A stretch of DNA of 25,494 bases from SVEL01 sp045126475 (GCA_045126475.1 JBGVOL010000064.1:1-25494); one strand, 5' to 3'; shown: positions 7,762-15,096, counted from the first letter of the stretch. Notes: generated from the letters alone by a model not told the origin. Made by a program: numbers and translations.

Positions 7762-8045
7762 TTGAATTGTCTTTGCGTTTTGTATGTTATTTTTAAGCAT
7801 ACGAAAATTTTAGTCTATGCGGCTGCAGCAATGGAACACCAGGATGCGTGTGACTATACTACTCTCAAATAGTCCACGGTGAATGATGGAAAATTGCTTA
7901 ACTATAAACGGAATACTACTTATTATATGGTAGTAATTCTTCACATTGAAAAAGAATTGTAGGGCTGCGCACACATTTCAGACGTTCATATGAACGGGCT
8001 GCGTAAGTGATGGTTCTTTATACTATTAAGAATATTTGATGGAGG
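7762..8045 (+). ncRNA. Putative structured leader upstream of rpsM
   Basis: About 296 nt without a plausible gene lie between rpmJ and rpsM. They contain several local inverted repeats: GTATG/CATAC at about 7781-7803, GACTAT/ATAGTC around 7851-7876, TACTAC/GTAGTA around 7915-7936, ATTCTT/AAGAAT around 7936-7957, and a perfect 14-bp palindrome CGTTCATATGAACG at 7983-7996 flanked by two copies of GGGCTGCG. Length, density of hairpins and location before the S13-S11-S4-alpha genes suggest a ribosomal-protein autoregulatory leader. In E. coli the alpha operon leader binds S4, but this sequence is not recognised as a known family. Confidence 0.45.
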
Positions 8046-8057
8046 TGTAATACACAC

Positions 8058-8426
8058 ATGGCTCGTATTTCAGGTGTTGACTTACCAAGAGAAAAGCGTG
8101 TAGAAATCGGATTAACTTATATCTACGGTATCGGTAGAGTGACAGCTACAAAGATTCTTGAAGCTGCCGGTGTAAATCCTGACACTCGTGTTAGAGATTT
8201 AACAGATGATGAAGTTAAGAAGATTAGTGCAATTATCGATGAGAATCATACTGTAGAAGGTGATTTAAGAAGAGAAATCGCTCTTAACATCAAGAGATTA
8301 CAGGAAATCGGATGCTACAGAGGTATCCGTCATAGAAAGGGACTTCCTGTTCGTGGTCAGAAGACAAAGACAAATGCAAGAACAAGAAAAGGTCCTAAGA
8401 GAACAGTTGCTAATAAGAAGAAGTAA
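8058..8426 (+). CDS. rpsM: 30S ribosomal protein S13
   Basis: Head protein of the small subunit contacting the P-site tRNA and the intersubunit bridge to L5. The 122-residue product starts MARISGVDLPREKRVEIGLTY, carries the helix-hairpin-helix-like YGIGRVTATKILEAAGV and ends in the basic GQKTKTNARTRKGPKRT tail. GATGGAGGT precedes ATG 8058 by about 10 nt. It is the first gene of the alpha-operon block. Confidence 0.97.
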   Translation: MARISGVDLPREKRVEIGLTYIYGIGRVTATKILEAAGVNPDTRVRDLTDDEVKKISAIIDENHTVEGDLRREIALNIKRLQEIGCYRGIRHRKGLPVRGQKTKTNARTRKGPKRTVANKKK

Positions 8427-8451
8427 TATACTTGACAATGTAGCAGCTTAG

Positions 8452-8469
8452 TTTGTGGTATGCCACAAA
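8452..8469 (+). promoter_or_regulatory. Short stem-loop in rpsM-rpsK spacer
   Basis: TTTGTGG (8452-8458), loop TATG and CCACAAA (8463-8469) form a perfect 7-bp hairpin in a 103-nt spacer, unusually long for this operon. No T-run follows. A processing or regulatory role is possible, but nothing else in the spacer decides it. Confidence 0.35.
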
Positions 8470-8529
8470 TGCAGTTTTAAAGAAACATATTAATGAAATT
8501 AGATACCCATAAGGGAGGTTAGTTTAGAA

Positions 8530-8922
8530 ATGGCTAAAGTTACAAAGAAAGTGACAAAAAAGCGTGTAAAGAAAAACGTTGAACGCGGACAGGCACATAT
8601 TCAGGCATCTTTCAACAACACAATCGTTACATTAACAGATGCAGAGGGTAATGCTTTATCATGGGCAAGTGCTGGTGGTCTAGGATTTAGAGGTTCAAAG
8701 AAATCTACTCCTTATGCAGCTCAGATGGCAGCTGAAACTGCTACAAAGGCAGCTTTAGTGCACGGCTTAAAGTATGTAGATGTTATGGTAAAGGGACCAG
8801 GTTCTGGTAGAGAGGCAGCTATTCGTGCACTCTCAGCTTGCGGTCTCGAGGTAACAAGTATTAAGGATGTTACTCCAGTTCCACATAACGGATGTCGCCC
8901 ACCAAAGCGTAGAAGAGTCTAA
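8530..8922 (+). CDS. rpsK: 30S ribosomal protein S11
   Basis: Platform protein of the small subunit near the Shine-Dalgarno duplex. The 130-residue product has HIQASFNNTIVTLTDAEGN (about residues 22-40), WASAGGLGFRGSKKSTPYAA and the C-terminal TPVPHNGCRPPKRRRV signature. Its basic lysine-rich N-terminus is normal for the family. AAGGGAGGT precedes the ATG. Confidence 0.97.
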   Translation: MAKVTKKVTKKRVKKNVERGQAHIQASFNNTIVTLTDAEGNALSWASAGGLGFRGSKKSTPYAAQMAAETATKAALVHGLKYVDVMVKGPGSGREAAIRALSACGLEVTSIKDVTPVPHNGCRPPKRRRV

Positions 8923-8943
8923 TCTAATAGGAGGTGCAGATAA

Positions 8944-9537
8944 ATGGCAGTAAATAGAGTTCCAGTGCTTAAAAGATGTAGATCACTTGGTTTGGATCCT
9001 ATATATTTAGGAATCGACAAGAAGTCAAATAGAGAGTTAAAGAGAGCAAATAAGAAGATTAGCGAGTATGGTCTCCAGTTAAGAGAGAAGCAGAAGGCTA
9101 AATTCATCTACGGCGTGTTAGAGAAGCCTTTCAGAAATTATTATGAGAAGGCTCAGAAGATGCAGGGTCGTGCAGGTGAGAACCTCATGATTCTCCTTGA
9201 GCTGAGACTTGACAATGTAATTTTCCGTTTAGGTTATGCCAGAACAAGAAAGGAAGCAAGACAGATTGTTGACCACAAGCACGTTTTAGTAAACGGCAAG
9301 TGCGTAAACATCCCTTCATACCTTGTTAAGGCCGGCGATGTAATTGAAATCAAAGAGAAGAATAAAGATTCTCAGAGATACAAAGACATCCTTGAGGTTA
9401 CAGAGGGAAGATTAGTTCCTGAGTGGCTTGAGGCTGATCATGAAAATCTCAAGGGTTCTGTAAAGCAGGTACCTACAAGAGAAATCATTGACGTTCCTGT
9501 GAACGAAATGCTTATCGTCGAGTTATATTCTAAATAA
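8944..9537 (+). CDS. rpsD: 30S ribosomal protein S4
   Basis: Primary 16S rRNA assembly protein, and an autoregulator of its own mRNA in several bacteria. The 197-residue product starts MAVNRVPVLKRCRSLGLDP and contains the S4 RNA-binding domain around residues 87-150 (LELRLDNVIFRLGYA, then HVLVNGKCVNIPSYLVKAGD). The N-terminal zinc-binding cysteine cluster of C+ S4 proteins is absent, so this is the C- form. ATAGGAGGTG precedes ATG 8944. Confidence 0.97.
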   Translation: MAVNRVPVLKRCRSLGLDPIYLGIDKKSNRELKRANKKISEYGLQLREKQKAKFIYGVLEKPFRNYYEKAQKMQGRAGENLMILLELRLDNVIFRLGYARTRKEARQIVDHKHVLVNGKCVNIPSYLVKAGDVIEIKEKNKDSQRYKDILEVTEGRLVPEWLEADHENLKGSVKQVPTREIIDVPVNEMLIVELYSK

Positions 9538-9569
9538 TTCGATAAATCCAAAGAAGGAGGGGCTTTACA

Positions 9570-10532
9570 GTGTTCGATTTTGAAAAACCAAATATTGAGA
9601 TTGCAGAAATCTCAGAAGACAAGAGATATGGTAAGTTCGTTGTTGAACCATTGGAAAGAGGATATGGTACAACACTTGGTAATTCTTTGAGAAGAATCAT
9701 GCTTTCATCATTACCTGGAGCTGCTGTTAGTCAGGTTAAGATTGATGGTGTTCTTCATGAGTTCACTTCTATTCCGGGTGTTAAGGAAGATGTGACAGAG
9801 ATTATCATGAATATCAAGAGCTTAGCAATCAAGAACAACAGTGATACAAATGAGCCTAAAGTAGCATACATCGAATACAGCGGTGAAGGTGTTGTGACAG
9901 CAGCAGACATTCACGCAGACGCTGATATTGAGATATTAAATCCTGATTTGGTTATTGCTACACTTAACGGTGGCGCAGATAGCAAATTGTACATGGAGCT
10001 TACTATCACAAAAGGTAGAGGATATGTAAGCGCTGATAAGAATAAGAATGATGAATTACCAATCGGAGTTATTTCCGTTGATTCAATTTATACTCCTGTA
10101 GAGAGAGTAAACTTATCTATTCAGAATACACGTGTAGGTCAGATTACTGACTACGATAAGCTTACATTAGATGTATACACAAACGGTACATTGGCTCCTG
10201 ACGAGGCTGTATCTTTAGCAGCTAAGGTTTTAAGCGAGCATTTAAGCTTATTCATTGATCTTTCTGAAATCGCTGACAAGGCAGACATTATGGTCGAGAA
10301 GGAAGAAAGTGAAAAAGAAAAAGTTTTAGAGATGAACATTGATGAATTAGAGTTATCAGTTCGTTCATACAACTGCTTGAAGAGAGCAGGAATCAATACT
10401 GTAGAAGAGCTTACAAATAAGACTTCAGAAGATATGATGAAGGTTAGAAACTTAGGCCGCAAATCTCTTGAAGAGGTACTTGCGAAGCTTAAGGAGTTAG
10501 GCTTACAGTTGAGATCAGGTGACGATAACTAG
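9570..10532 (+). CDS. rpoA: DNA-directed RNA polymerase alpha subunit
   Basis: Assembly platform for RNA polymerase and target of activators and UP elements. The 320-residue product has the N-terminal dimerisation domain (EPLERGYGTTLGNSLRRIML, about residues 27-46) and a C-terminal domain from about residue 250 with the helix-hairpin-helix segments NCLKRAGINTVEELTNKT and VRNLGRKSLEEVLAKL. Translation starts at GTG 9570, preceded by AGAAGGAGGGG. The rpsD-rpoA-rplQ order is canonical. Confidence 0.98.
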   Translation: MFDFEKPNIEIAEISEDKRYGKFVVEPLERGYGTTLGNSLRRIMLSSLPGAAVSQVKIDGVLHEFTSIPGVKEDVTEIIMNIKSLAIKNNSDTNEPKVAYIEYSGEGVVTAADIHADADIEILNPDLVIATLNGGADSKLYMELTITKGRGYVSADKNKNDELPIGVISVDSIYTPVERVNLSIQNTRVGQITDYDKLTLDVYTNGTLAPDEAVSLAAKVLSEHLSLFIDLSEIADKADIMVEKEESEKEKVLEMNIDELELSVRSYNCLKRAGINTVEELTNKTSEDMMKVRNLGRKSLEEVLAKLKELGLQLRSGDDN

Positions 10533-10646
10533 TCACCTCGTGCATCTGATATACAGTATGTACGTTAAAGTAATTTATGGAAGATGATGTTCAGATAGTA
10601 AGACCGAAGGGCATTCTGAATGTCCCACAAATGGAGGTAAAGAAAA

Positions 10647-11183
10647 ATGGCTGGATACAGAAAGCTTAGTAGAGAAACATCAGTAAGAAAGGCATTAATC
10701 AGAGCACAGGTAACAAGCTTACTTGAGCATGGTAAGATTCGTACAACAGAGGCTAAGGCTAAGGAAATCCGTAGAGAAGTTGAGCACTTAATCGCACTTG
10801 CAGTTAAGGAAAAGGATAACTTCGAGGAAGTAACAGTTAAGGCTAAGGTTGCTAAGAAGGATGCTGACGGCAAGAGAGTTAAGGAAGTAGTAGACGGTAA
10901 GAAGGTTACAGTTTACGAAGAAGTAGAGAAGACGATCAAGAAGGATATGCCTTCAAGACTTCACGCAAGAAGACAGATGAAGAAGGTTCTTTATGATGTA
11001 AAGGAAGTTCCATCTGAGGCTGCCGGAAAGAAGAGAAATACAAAGGTTGTTGACTTAACAGATAAGTTATTCAACGAGTATGCTCCAAAGTATGCAGATC
11101 GTAAGGGCGGTTACACAAGAATCGTTAAGATCGGCCTTAGAAAAGGCGATGCTGCAATGGAAGTTCTCATCGAGTTAGTCTAA
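10647..11183 (+). CDS. rplQ: 50S ribosomal protein L17 with internal insertion
   Basis: Large-subunit protein near the polypeptide exit tunnel. The product has 178 residues, against about 115-130 in B. subtilis or E. coli. Family blocks are intact: AGYRKLSRETSVRKALIRA at the start, GKIRTTEAKAKEIRREVEHL, SRLHARRQMKKVLYD, and KGGYTRIVKIGLRKGDAAM at the end. The excess is a charged Lys/Glu/Val-rich insertion at about residues 57-102 plus a shorter one near 120-137. No frameshift is seen. ATGGAGG precedes ATG 10647. It is the last gene before a strong terminator. Confidence 0.96.
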   Translation: MAGYRKLSRETSVRKALIRAQVTSLLEHGKIRTTEAKAKEIRREVEHLIALAVKEKDNFEEVTVKAKVAKKDADGKRVKEVVDGKKVTVYEEVEKTIKKDMPSRLHARRQMKKVLYDVKEVPSEAAGKKRNTKVVDLTDKLFNEYAPKYADRKGGYTRIVKIGLRKGDAAMEVLIELV

Positions 11184-11207
11184 GATCGTGATGGCAGTAA
11201 GCCGTGC

Positions 11208-11273
11208 ATAATAAAAAACTAGAGACCGTATGTGAATGCTCGCACTCACATACGGTCTCTAGTTTTTTATTAT
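11208..11273. terminator. Strong, probably bidirectional terminator after rplQ
   Basis: Arms 11208-11235 and 11246-11273 are perfectly complementary over 28 bp with a 10-nt loop. The stem core ACTAGAGACCGTATGTGA is flanked by an A-run on the left arm and a T-run on the right arm, so it would work as an intrinsic terminator in either direction. It closes the ribosomal transcription unit. Confidence 0.93.
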
Positions 11274-11420
11274 ATAGGGCGCAGCCCGCGTGCTCATGAC
11301 TTGCTATAGCAAGTCACGAGACGAGCACGGCGTGTTGTGATAAATGCCCGCGTGTTGCTTAAGTTGCGGAGCAAGTTAAGCAGAGACGGGAGCCAATTGA
11401 ATATAGAGCGAGGGCGAGTA
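11274..11420. repeat. Palindrome-rich spacer downstream of rplQ terminator
   Basis: No gene is supported between 11274 and 11539. The first half holds a perfect 18-bp palindrome GACTTGCTATAGCAAGTC at 11298-11315, enclosed by a second pairing CGTGCTC (11289-11295) / GAGCACG (11323-11329). A near-perfect inverted repeat follows at 11357-11381 (11-bp arms, one mismatch, GGA loop). It shares the TGCGGAGCA hairpin cap with the infA-rpmJ spacer, and GAGCGAGGGCGAG near 11406 resembles the GC modules of the other two spacers. The remaining bases 11421-11539 are AT-rich and presumably carried the promoter of the following pseudogene; no clear one was identified. Confidence 0.65.
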
Positions 11421-11539
11421 TAATAAAAAAGACAGGTCGAGGGGGTATCGCAACTTGGAACAATAGGGTAATATATAATCACAGAAGTTGAGTGTAGTAT
11501 ATATATACAATTATTAGAGATGTTATGGAGGGAAAAGAT

Positions 11540-12356
11540 ATGATTGATTTTACAAACTGCAGAATAATTCCCGCCATCAGGTGTTGGAAAACCTACCGAA
11601 CTGTCCTATACAAACAGTTGTATAAGTGAACACATTGCAAGCAGTATATTCAATCTTCTTGGAATCAGGGCGCAGGAAACAATGCTCGGCACATTTACAG
11701 TAAAGGGAAAGGCAAAAACTGTTTGTGCGTGCAAAGACTTTACCGCCTGTGGCAAAAGGTTGTTTGACTTCTGTTCCATGAAAAATACTATTCTTGATTC
11801 AGATAGTAATGGAAGCGGAACAGAGCTTGAAGATATAATGGATACCATTGACAAACAGCAATACATTGCACCGGATATGCTTCGGGAGCATTTTGGGGAT
11901 ATGTTTATTGCGGATGCCTTGCTTGGTAATTTTGACAGACATAATGGTAATTGGGGATTCCTTTATGATGACAGTAAAAACGAAGCGGAAATTGCGCCTG
12001 TTTTCGATTGTGGGAGTTGTTTGTTACCACAGGCAGATGACAAGGTTATGGAAAGGGTTCTTGCGAACGAGGCAGAACTTCACGCAAGGATATATCAGTT
12101 TCCTTCTTCTGCCATTAAATTGAATGGACGGAAAATTAATTATTATGATTATTTGAGCCATGCTCAAAATGATGATTGTAATGCGGCTCTAAAAAGAATT
12201 GTTCCGAGGATATGTATAGAAGAAATTGTAAAGTTAATCAATCAGGTTTCTGGCATTTCTGATTTGCAAAAAGAATTTTACAGGAAATATCTGAATGCTC
12301 GATATGATTTAATTATTCGTCCTGCATTTGAATTTGTTATAGCAGAAAAACAGTAA
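11540..12356 (+). pseudogene. HipA/CtkA-like serine/threonine kinase, disrupted by an internal deletion
   Basis: A start ATG at 11540, with TATGGAGGG upstream, opens MIDFTNCRIIP, the beginning typical of this kinase family. The frame then shifts: from about 11571 the family sequence resumes in another frame as PPSGVGKPTELSYTNSCISE and continues to 12356. The original frame stops near 11629. About 20-30 residues expected between the two blocks, including part of the nucleotide-binding region, appear to be missing. The C-terminal part keeps the catalytic-loop motif GNFDRHNGNWGF and the metal-binding APVFDCGS. It is probably inactive; a shortened product from ATG 11682 is possible but would lack the ATP-binding lobe. 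No antitoxin-like partner is adjacent. Confidence 0.75.
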
Positions 12357-12393
12357 CACCCGGTTCTGATACAGAAAAGATAATTGCATAGGT

Positions 12394-12422
12394 TTCACGT
12401 AATTTCATTTTGCACATATTAT
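12394..12422 (+). promoter_or_regulatory. Possible promoter of the cupin gene
   Basis: TTCACG at 12394-12399 and TATTAT at 12417-12422 are 17 nt apart and lie 27 nt before the cupin start. The -10 matches five of six consensus bases and the -35 four of six. Confidence 0.35.
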
Positions 12423-12448
12423 GGTATTAAAACAATCGGAGCTTTTAT

Positions 12449-12877
12449 ATGAATTTTTGTTACCATGCAGAACAGAATGATAAAGGTGGAAATCCATATG
12501 TAGCAAATATTGAAGATATAACTGTGCAGAATACAAACTTTCGTACTACAATATGGACAGGATGTTACATGCAGATGACGCTTATGTGTATACCTTATTG
12601 TGGGGAGATTGGCCTGGAAATTCATCCGAAGACAGACCAGTTTATCAGAGTGGAACAGGGAAAGGCAGTATCAGTAATGGGTAAACGAAAGGACTGTCTT
12701 GATTTTAGGCAGGATATGTGTAAGGGGGACGCTGTTTTTATACCGGCGGGTACGTGGCATAATATTATCAATATTGGAAGAACTCCGTTAAAATTATCAG
12801 TAATGTATGCCCCACCAAATCACTTAAAGGGCACTGTTCATCGCACAAAGAAAGATGCGGAAAAGGAAGAATATTAA
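12449..12877 (+). CDS. Small cupin-domain protein
   Basis: Single-domain cupin of 142 residues. Cupin motif 1 is recognisable as GLEIHPKTDQFIRVEQGKA (about residues 55-73) and motif 2 as GDAVFIPAGTWHNIINIG (about residues 95-112). His59 and His106 stand at expected metal-ligand positions, although the first motif has a single histidine instead of the usual HxH pair. The tail APPNHLKGTVHRTK is characteristic of a widespread clostridial cupin family with no assigned substrate. A weak CGGAG precedes the ATG. It ends in a terminator shared with the opposing sigma-factor operon. A sugar-isomerase role is sometimes annotated for such proteins but is not shown here. Confidence 0.85.
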   Translation: MNFCYHAEQNDKGGNPYVANIEDITVQNTNFRTTIWTGCYMQMTLMCIPYCGEIGLEIHPKTDQFIRVEQGKAVSVMGKRKDCLDFRQDMCKGDAVFIPAGTWHNIINIGRTPLKLSVMYAPPNHLKGTVHRTKKDAEKEEY

Positions 12878-12885
12878 GAAAAAAT

Positions 12886-12922
12886 TGGCTGTCACGCTAT
12901 AAAAAATTTGGCGAGACAGCCA
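12886..12922. terminator. Bidirectional terminator between convergent units
   Basis: TGGCTGTC (12886-12893) pairs with GACAGCCA (12915-12922), with an inner CGC/GCG extension across a single mismatch. A-rich sequence precedes it and T/A-rich sequence follows. It lies between the plus-strand cupin gene and the minus-strand sigma/anti-sigma unit and can serve both. Confidence 0.7.
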
Positions 12923-12927
12923 TTAAA

Positions 12928-13557
12928 TTAATTGAATTTATTCAATTGCAACAGATCTATATATATTTTTTCGGCTTCTTCATCAGAAGTGGCTGGTCCT
13001 ATAAATACAATTTTTTTATCCTCACAAAAAAGAATAATGTCCTTTAAGTCTTTGCTCATATATAAAAATCCAGTGGTTTGAATGTCAACCGTATGTTCAT
13101 CCGGAATCCAGATAGTATTGGATAATGGACTAAAAAAATACGAGTCAAAACCAGATAATGTACCATGACTGCTAAAATAAAGTATTCCCTTCTCATCAGT
13201 TAAACGAATATCAACATTTATGTATGAGATGGTCTTTGATAGCTTTGATGGATATACAGCAGTACATTTAACAGTAAGAGTTGGATTATTTATATAATCA
13301 TTACCCATTTTGTATGAAGTTATGTCAGATGAACTTACTTCAAAGATGACACCATTATATGTCTTGGTAAAGTTTTCTTCTCTTTCAGTAGATAACCACC
13401 ACACAAAAAGTCCAATTATAACAAAAATTAAAATAACTCGTAGAGCCTTACGGTCTTTCACTCGTTCTTCCTGTCGTTCAAATTCTTTACGACGTTCCAT
13501 GGAAGAAGTAGAACAAAAATCATTCATTTCCTGTTGATAAGCATCTTTAAAATTCAT
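12928..13557 (-). CDS. Single-pass membrane protein, putative anti-sigma factor partner
   Basis: Not assignable to a named family by eye. The 209-residue protein has a charged cytoplasmic N-terminus of about 37 residues, one transmembrane segment at about 38-55 (ALRVILIFVIIGLFVWW) and an extracellular domain of about 150 residues, predicted beta-rich. It lacks the zinc-binding HxxxCxxC motif of ZAS anti-sigma factors. Its start codon overlaps the end of the upstream ECF sigma gene by 11 bp, so the two are translationally coupled. That arrangement and topology are typical of ECF sigma/anti-sigma pairs, so an anti-sigma or signal-sensing role is inferred from context only. Confidence 0.65.
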   Translation of the reverse strand: MNFKDAYQQEMNDFCSTSSMERRKEFERQEERVKDRKALRVILIFVIIGLFVWWLSTEREENFTKTYNGVIFEVSSSDITSYKMGNDYINNPTLTVKCTAVYPSKLSKTISYINVDIRLTDEKGILYFSSHGTLSGFDSYFFSPLSNTIWIPDEHTVDIQTTGFLYMSKDLKDIILFCEDKKIVFIGPATSDEEAEKIYIDLLQLNKFN

Positions 13558-14050
13558 AATTGTCAGCCTCCTCTCCTAAATACTGTTTCAAAAGGTGTCG
13601 TCCACGAGACATTCTGGTACGAACAGTATTCTCATTTAGCGCGAGAATATCAGCTATTTCCTTAATGCTGTATTCTTCATAATAGTATAAATGAATAATT
13701 GCTCTGTATTTTTTTGGAAGTTTCATTACACATTCAGTAATGTGACCAACAGAGCCTGAGTGAGACATTGAATATGAAGAGTCTTCATTATCTTCTATGT
13801 ATACTCTCTTTTTGAACCATGGGGACTTCCAGTGGTCATTGCAGCAGTTTATGGTTGTCCTGATTAACCATGCCTTAAGATGTTCATCACTGTCAGTTGG
13901 ATGCTTCTGTTCAACTAATTTTAAGAAGACATCCTGCATTATATCTTCGGCCAGTTCTCTTGATTTCATTCGAATAAAGGCAAGCCGATAGATTGTATTT
14001 GAATATTCTTTAATAAGATATTCAAGTTTCTCGTTGTCGTATAAATTCAT
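13547..14050 (-). CDS. ECF-type RNA polymerase sigma factor (sigma-70 family)
   Basis: Alternative sigma factor of 167 residues. Region 2 is visible as YSNTIYRLAFIRMKSRELA then EDIMQDVFLKLVE, and region 4 as LPKKYRAIIHLYYYEEYSI then EIADILALNENTVRTRMSRG. Regions 1 and 3 are absent, as in all ECF sigmas. ATG 14050 is chosen because it lies 6 nt after AAGGAGGGT; an in-frame TTG at 14068 overlaps the ribosome binding site itself and is unlikely. An ECF-type promoter at 14075-14101 suggests positive autoregulation. The coupled downstream membrane protein is the likely controller. The stimulus is unknown. Confidence 0.93.
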   Translation of the reverse strand: MNLYDNEKLEYLIKEYSNTIYRLAFIRMKSRELAEDIMQDVFLKLVEQKHPTDSDEHLKAWLIRTTINCCNDHWKSPWFKKRVYIEDNEDSSYSMSHSGSVGHITECVMKLPKKYRAIIHLYYYEEYSIKEIADILALNENTVRTRMSRGRHLLKQYLGEEADNYEF

Positions 14051-14074
14051 TATTAGACCCTCCTTCAATCATTA

Positions 14075-14101
14075 TACGATTTAAATGGCGAAAATGTTTC
14101 A
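14075..14101 (-). promoter_or_regulatory. ECF-sigma-type promoter of the sigma operon
   Basis: On the minus strand TGAAAC (plus 14096-14101) is followed after 17 nt by CGTA (plus 14075-14078), inside CGTATAAT. This matches the TGAAAC-N16/17-CGTA signature of B. subtilis SigW-type promoters, with the AT-rich TTT just after the -35 element. It lies 25 nt upstream of the sigma start codon. The TATAAT overlap means a SigA contribution cannot be excluded. Confidence 0.7.
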
Positions 14102-14118
14102 TTATTTTTACAACTTTG

Positions 14119-14427
14119 ATTGCATCGTTTTATTTTCAGAAGGGCTTCAGTCTGCTGTGCGGATTTTCGATTTCAGAATATATCAGGAACAGGCGCCTGT
14201 CTCTGGCCGGTAACGAGCTTGCTACGTCAGAGAAAAAAGTGATTGATATAGCGTTGAAGTACGGATATGATTCGCCAGACAGTTTTACAAAAGCTTTTAC
14301 AAGATTTCACGGAGTCACACCGTCTATGGTGCAGAAAGATGAACATTTGTTGAAAACATTTGCACCGCTGAAAACTACTATTGTGAGGTATGGATTCCAG
14401 TTAAGGAGAAATCTTTTATGTAGTTGA
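14119..14427 (+). pseudogene. AraC-family regulator remnant (HTH fragment)
   Basis: The frame encodes the end of the first and all of the second helix-turn-helix of an AraC-type regulator: FSISEYIRNRRLSLAGNEL, then IDIALKYGYDSPDSFTKAF and RFHGVTPS. Homologous proteins start about 25-30 residues earlier and continue into an effector-binding domain; here there is no upstream start and the frame ends at 14427 shortly after the HTH. Truncation at both ends shows a gene relic. It lies between the divergent sigma promoter and the tetR promoter; the -35 of the latter overlaps its end. Confidence 0.8.
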
Positions 14428-14452
14428 CTTAATAAAGTGTATGGGTTATAAT
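14424..14452 (+). promoter_or_regulatory. Promoter of tetR-type regulator gene
   Basis: TTGACT at 14424-14429, a 17-nt spacer and TATAAT at 14447-14452 form a near-consensus SigA promoter. The operator palindrome begins at the last base of the -10 box, so a bound repressor would block RNA polymerase. Confidence 0.85.
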
Positions 14453-14469
14453 GCAAGTAAACACTTGCA
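14452..14469 (+). promoter_or_regulatory. Operator 1, probable TetR-family binding site
   Basis: Perfect inverted repeat TGCAAGT-AAAC-ACTTGCA with 7-bp arms, overlapping the -10 end and start region of the tetR promoter. The same arms recur at 15097-15114 with a different 4-nt centre (GAAT). Two identical palindromes around one regulator gene strongly suggest a shared autoregulatory operator. Confidence 0.8.
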
Positions 14470-14484
14470 AGGCGGTTTGACAAT

Positions 14485-15057
14485 ATGTTTGATGAAACAC
14501 AAATTAAAATTTTGAATTCAACTATGATGTTGATAATGGAAAAGGGCTATACTGCCACAACAACAAAGGATATTGCAAAAAAAGCAGGAATTAATGAATG
14601 TACAATTTTTAGAAAGTTTAAGGGTAAAAAAGAAATTGTTGTTGCTGCTATGTCATTGCCTGAATGGAATCCATGTCTTAAGGAGGATGATTTTGAATAT
14701 ACATGTGAATTGGAAAAAGACTTATGTTCATTTGCAGAAGTATATTTAAGTAAGGTAACACCTAAGATGGTAAAAGTTTCTCTGGGACTGCGTTCTCCGG
14801 ATTTATATGAGATAACACGTGATGGCATACGGGAAATTCCTGATACATTCAAAAGGGTACTCGTTAAGTATTTTACGGAAATGAGGCAGCAGGGTAAGAT
14901 TCAGACAGACGACATAGAAAGTCTGTCAGTTGCTTTTTTGGCAATGAATTTCGGATATGTATTTTTTAAGGCGTCATTTGGTGATGAATTGACAGAGCTT
15001 AAGACAAAGGAGTACATCGAAAGCAGTGTCAGACATTTTGTAAAAGGAATATGTTAA
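14485..15057 (+). CDS. TetR-family transcriptional regulator
   Basis: One-component ligand-responsive repressor of 190 residues. The N-terminal HTH is clear (TATTTKDIAKKAGINECTIF, about residues 22-41, followed by RKFKGKKEIVVAAM); the C-terminal helical domain has no recognisable ligand signature. ATG 14485 lies directly after GGCGG at 14471-14475, a mediocre ribosome binding site. It is flanked by a consensus promoter with operator and by a terminator hairpin. It probably represses itself and the DUF1330-like/hydrolase pair downstream. Confidence 0.92.
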   Translation: MFDETQIKILNSTMMLIMEKGYTATTTKDIAKKAGINECTIFRKFKGKKEIVVAAMSLPEWNPCLKEDDFEYTCELEKDLCSFAEVYLSKVTPKMVKVSLGLRSPDLYEITRDGIREIPDTFKRVLVKYFTEMRQQGKIQTDDIESLSVAFLAMNFGYVFFKASFGDELTELKTKEYIESSVRHFVKGIC

Positions 15058-15063
15058 TAGGAG

Positions 15064-15088
15064 TGGCACGTATGTGCCATTTCTTTTT
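15064..15088 (+). terminator. Intrinsic terminator after the tetR-type gene
   Basis: TGGCAC-GTAT-GTGCCA (15064-15079) is a perfect 6-bp stem followed by TTTCTTTTT. It separates the regulator from the downstream pair, which therefore likely has its own start. TAAAAT at 15088-15093 is a possible -10 just before operator 2, but its -35 region is weak. Confidence 0.65.
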
Positions 15089-15096
15089 AAAATCAA

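Noticed and set aside
11294..11482. Minus-strand 62-codon frame after the rplQ terminator
   Set aside because: It is formed by palindromic repeats and has no ribosome binding site.
11540..12356. Functional HipBA-type toxin-antitoxin system
   Set aside because: The kinase frame is broken and there is no adjacent small HTH antitoxin gene.
14051..14068. Upstream TTG start for the ECF sigma gene
   Set aside because: The TTG overlaps the AAGGAGGGT ribosome binding site that serves ATG 14050.
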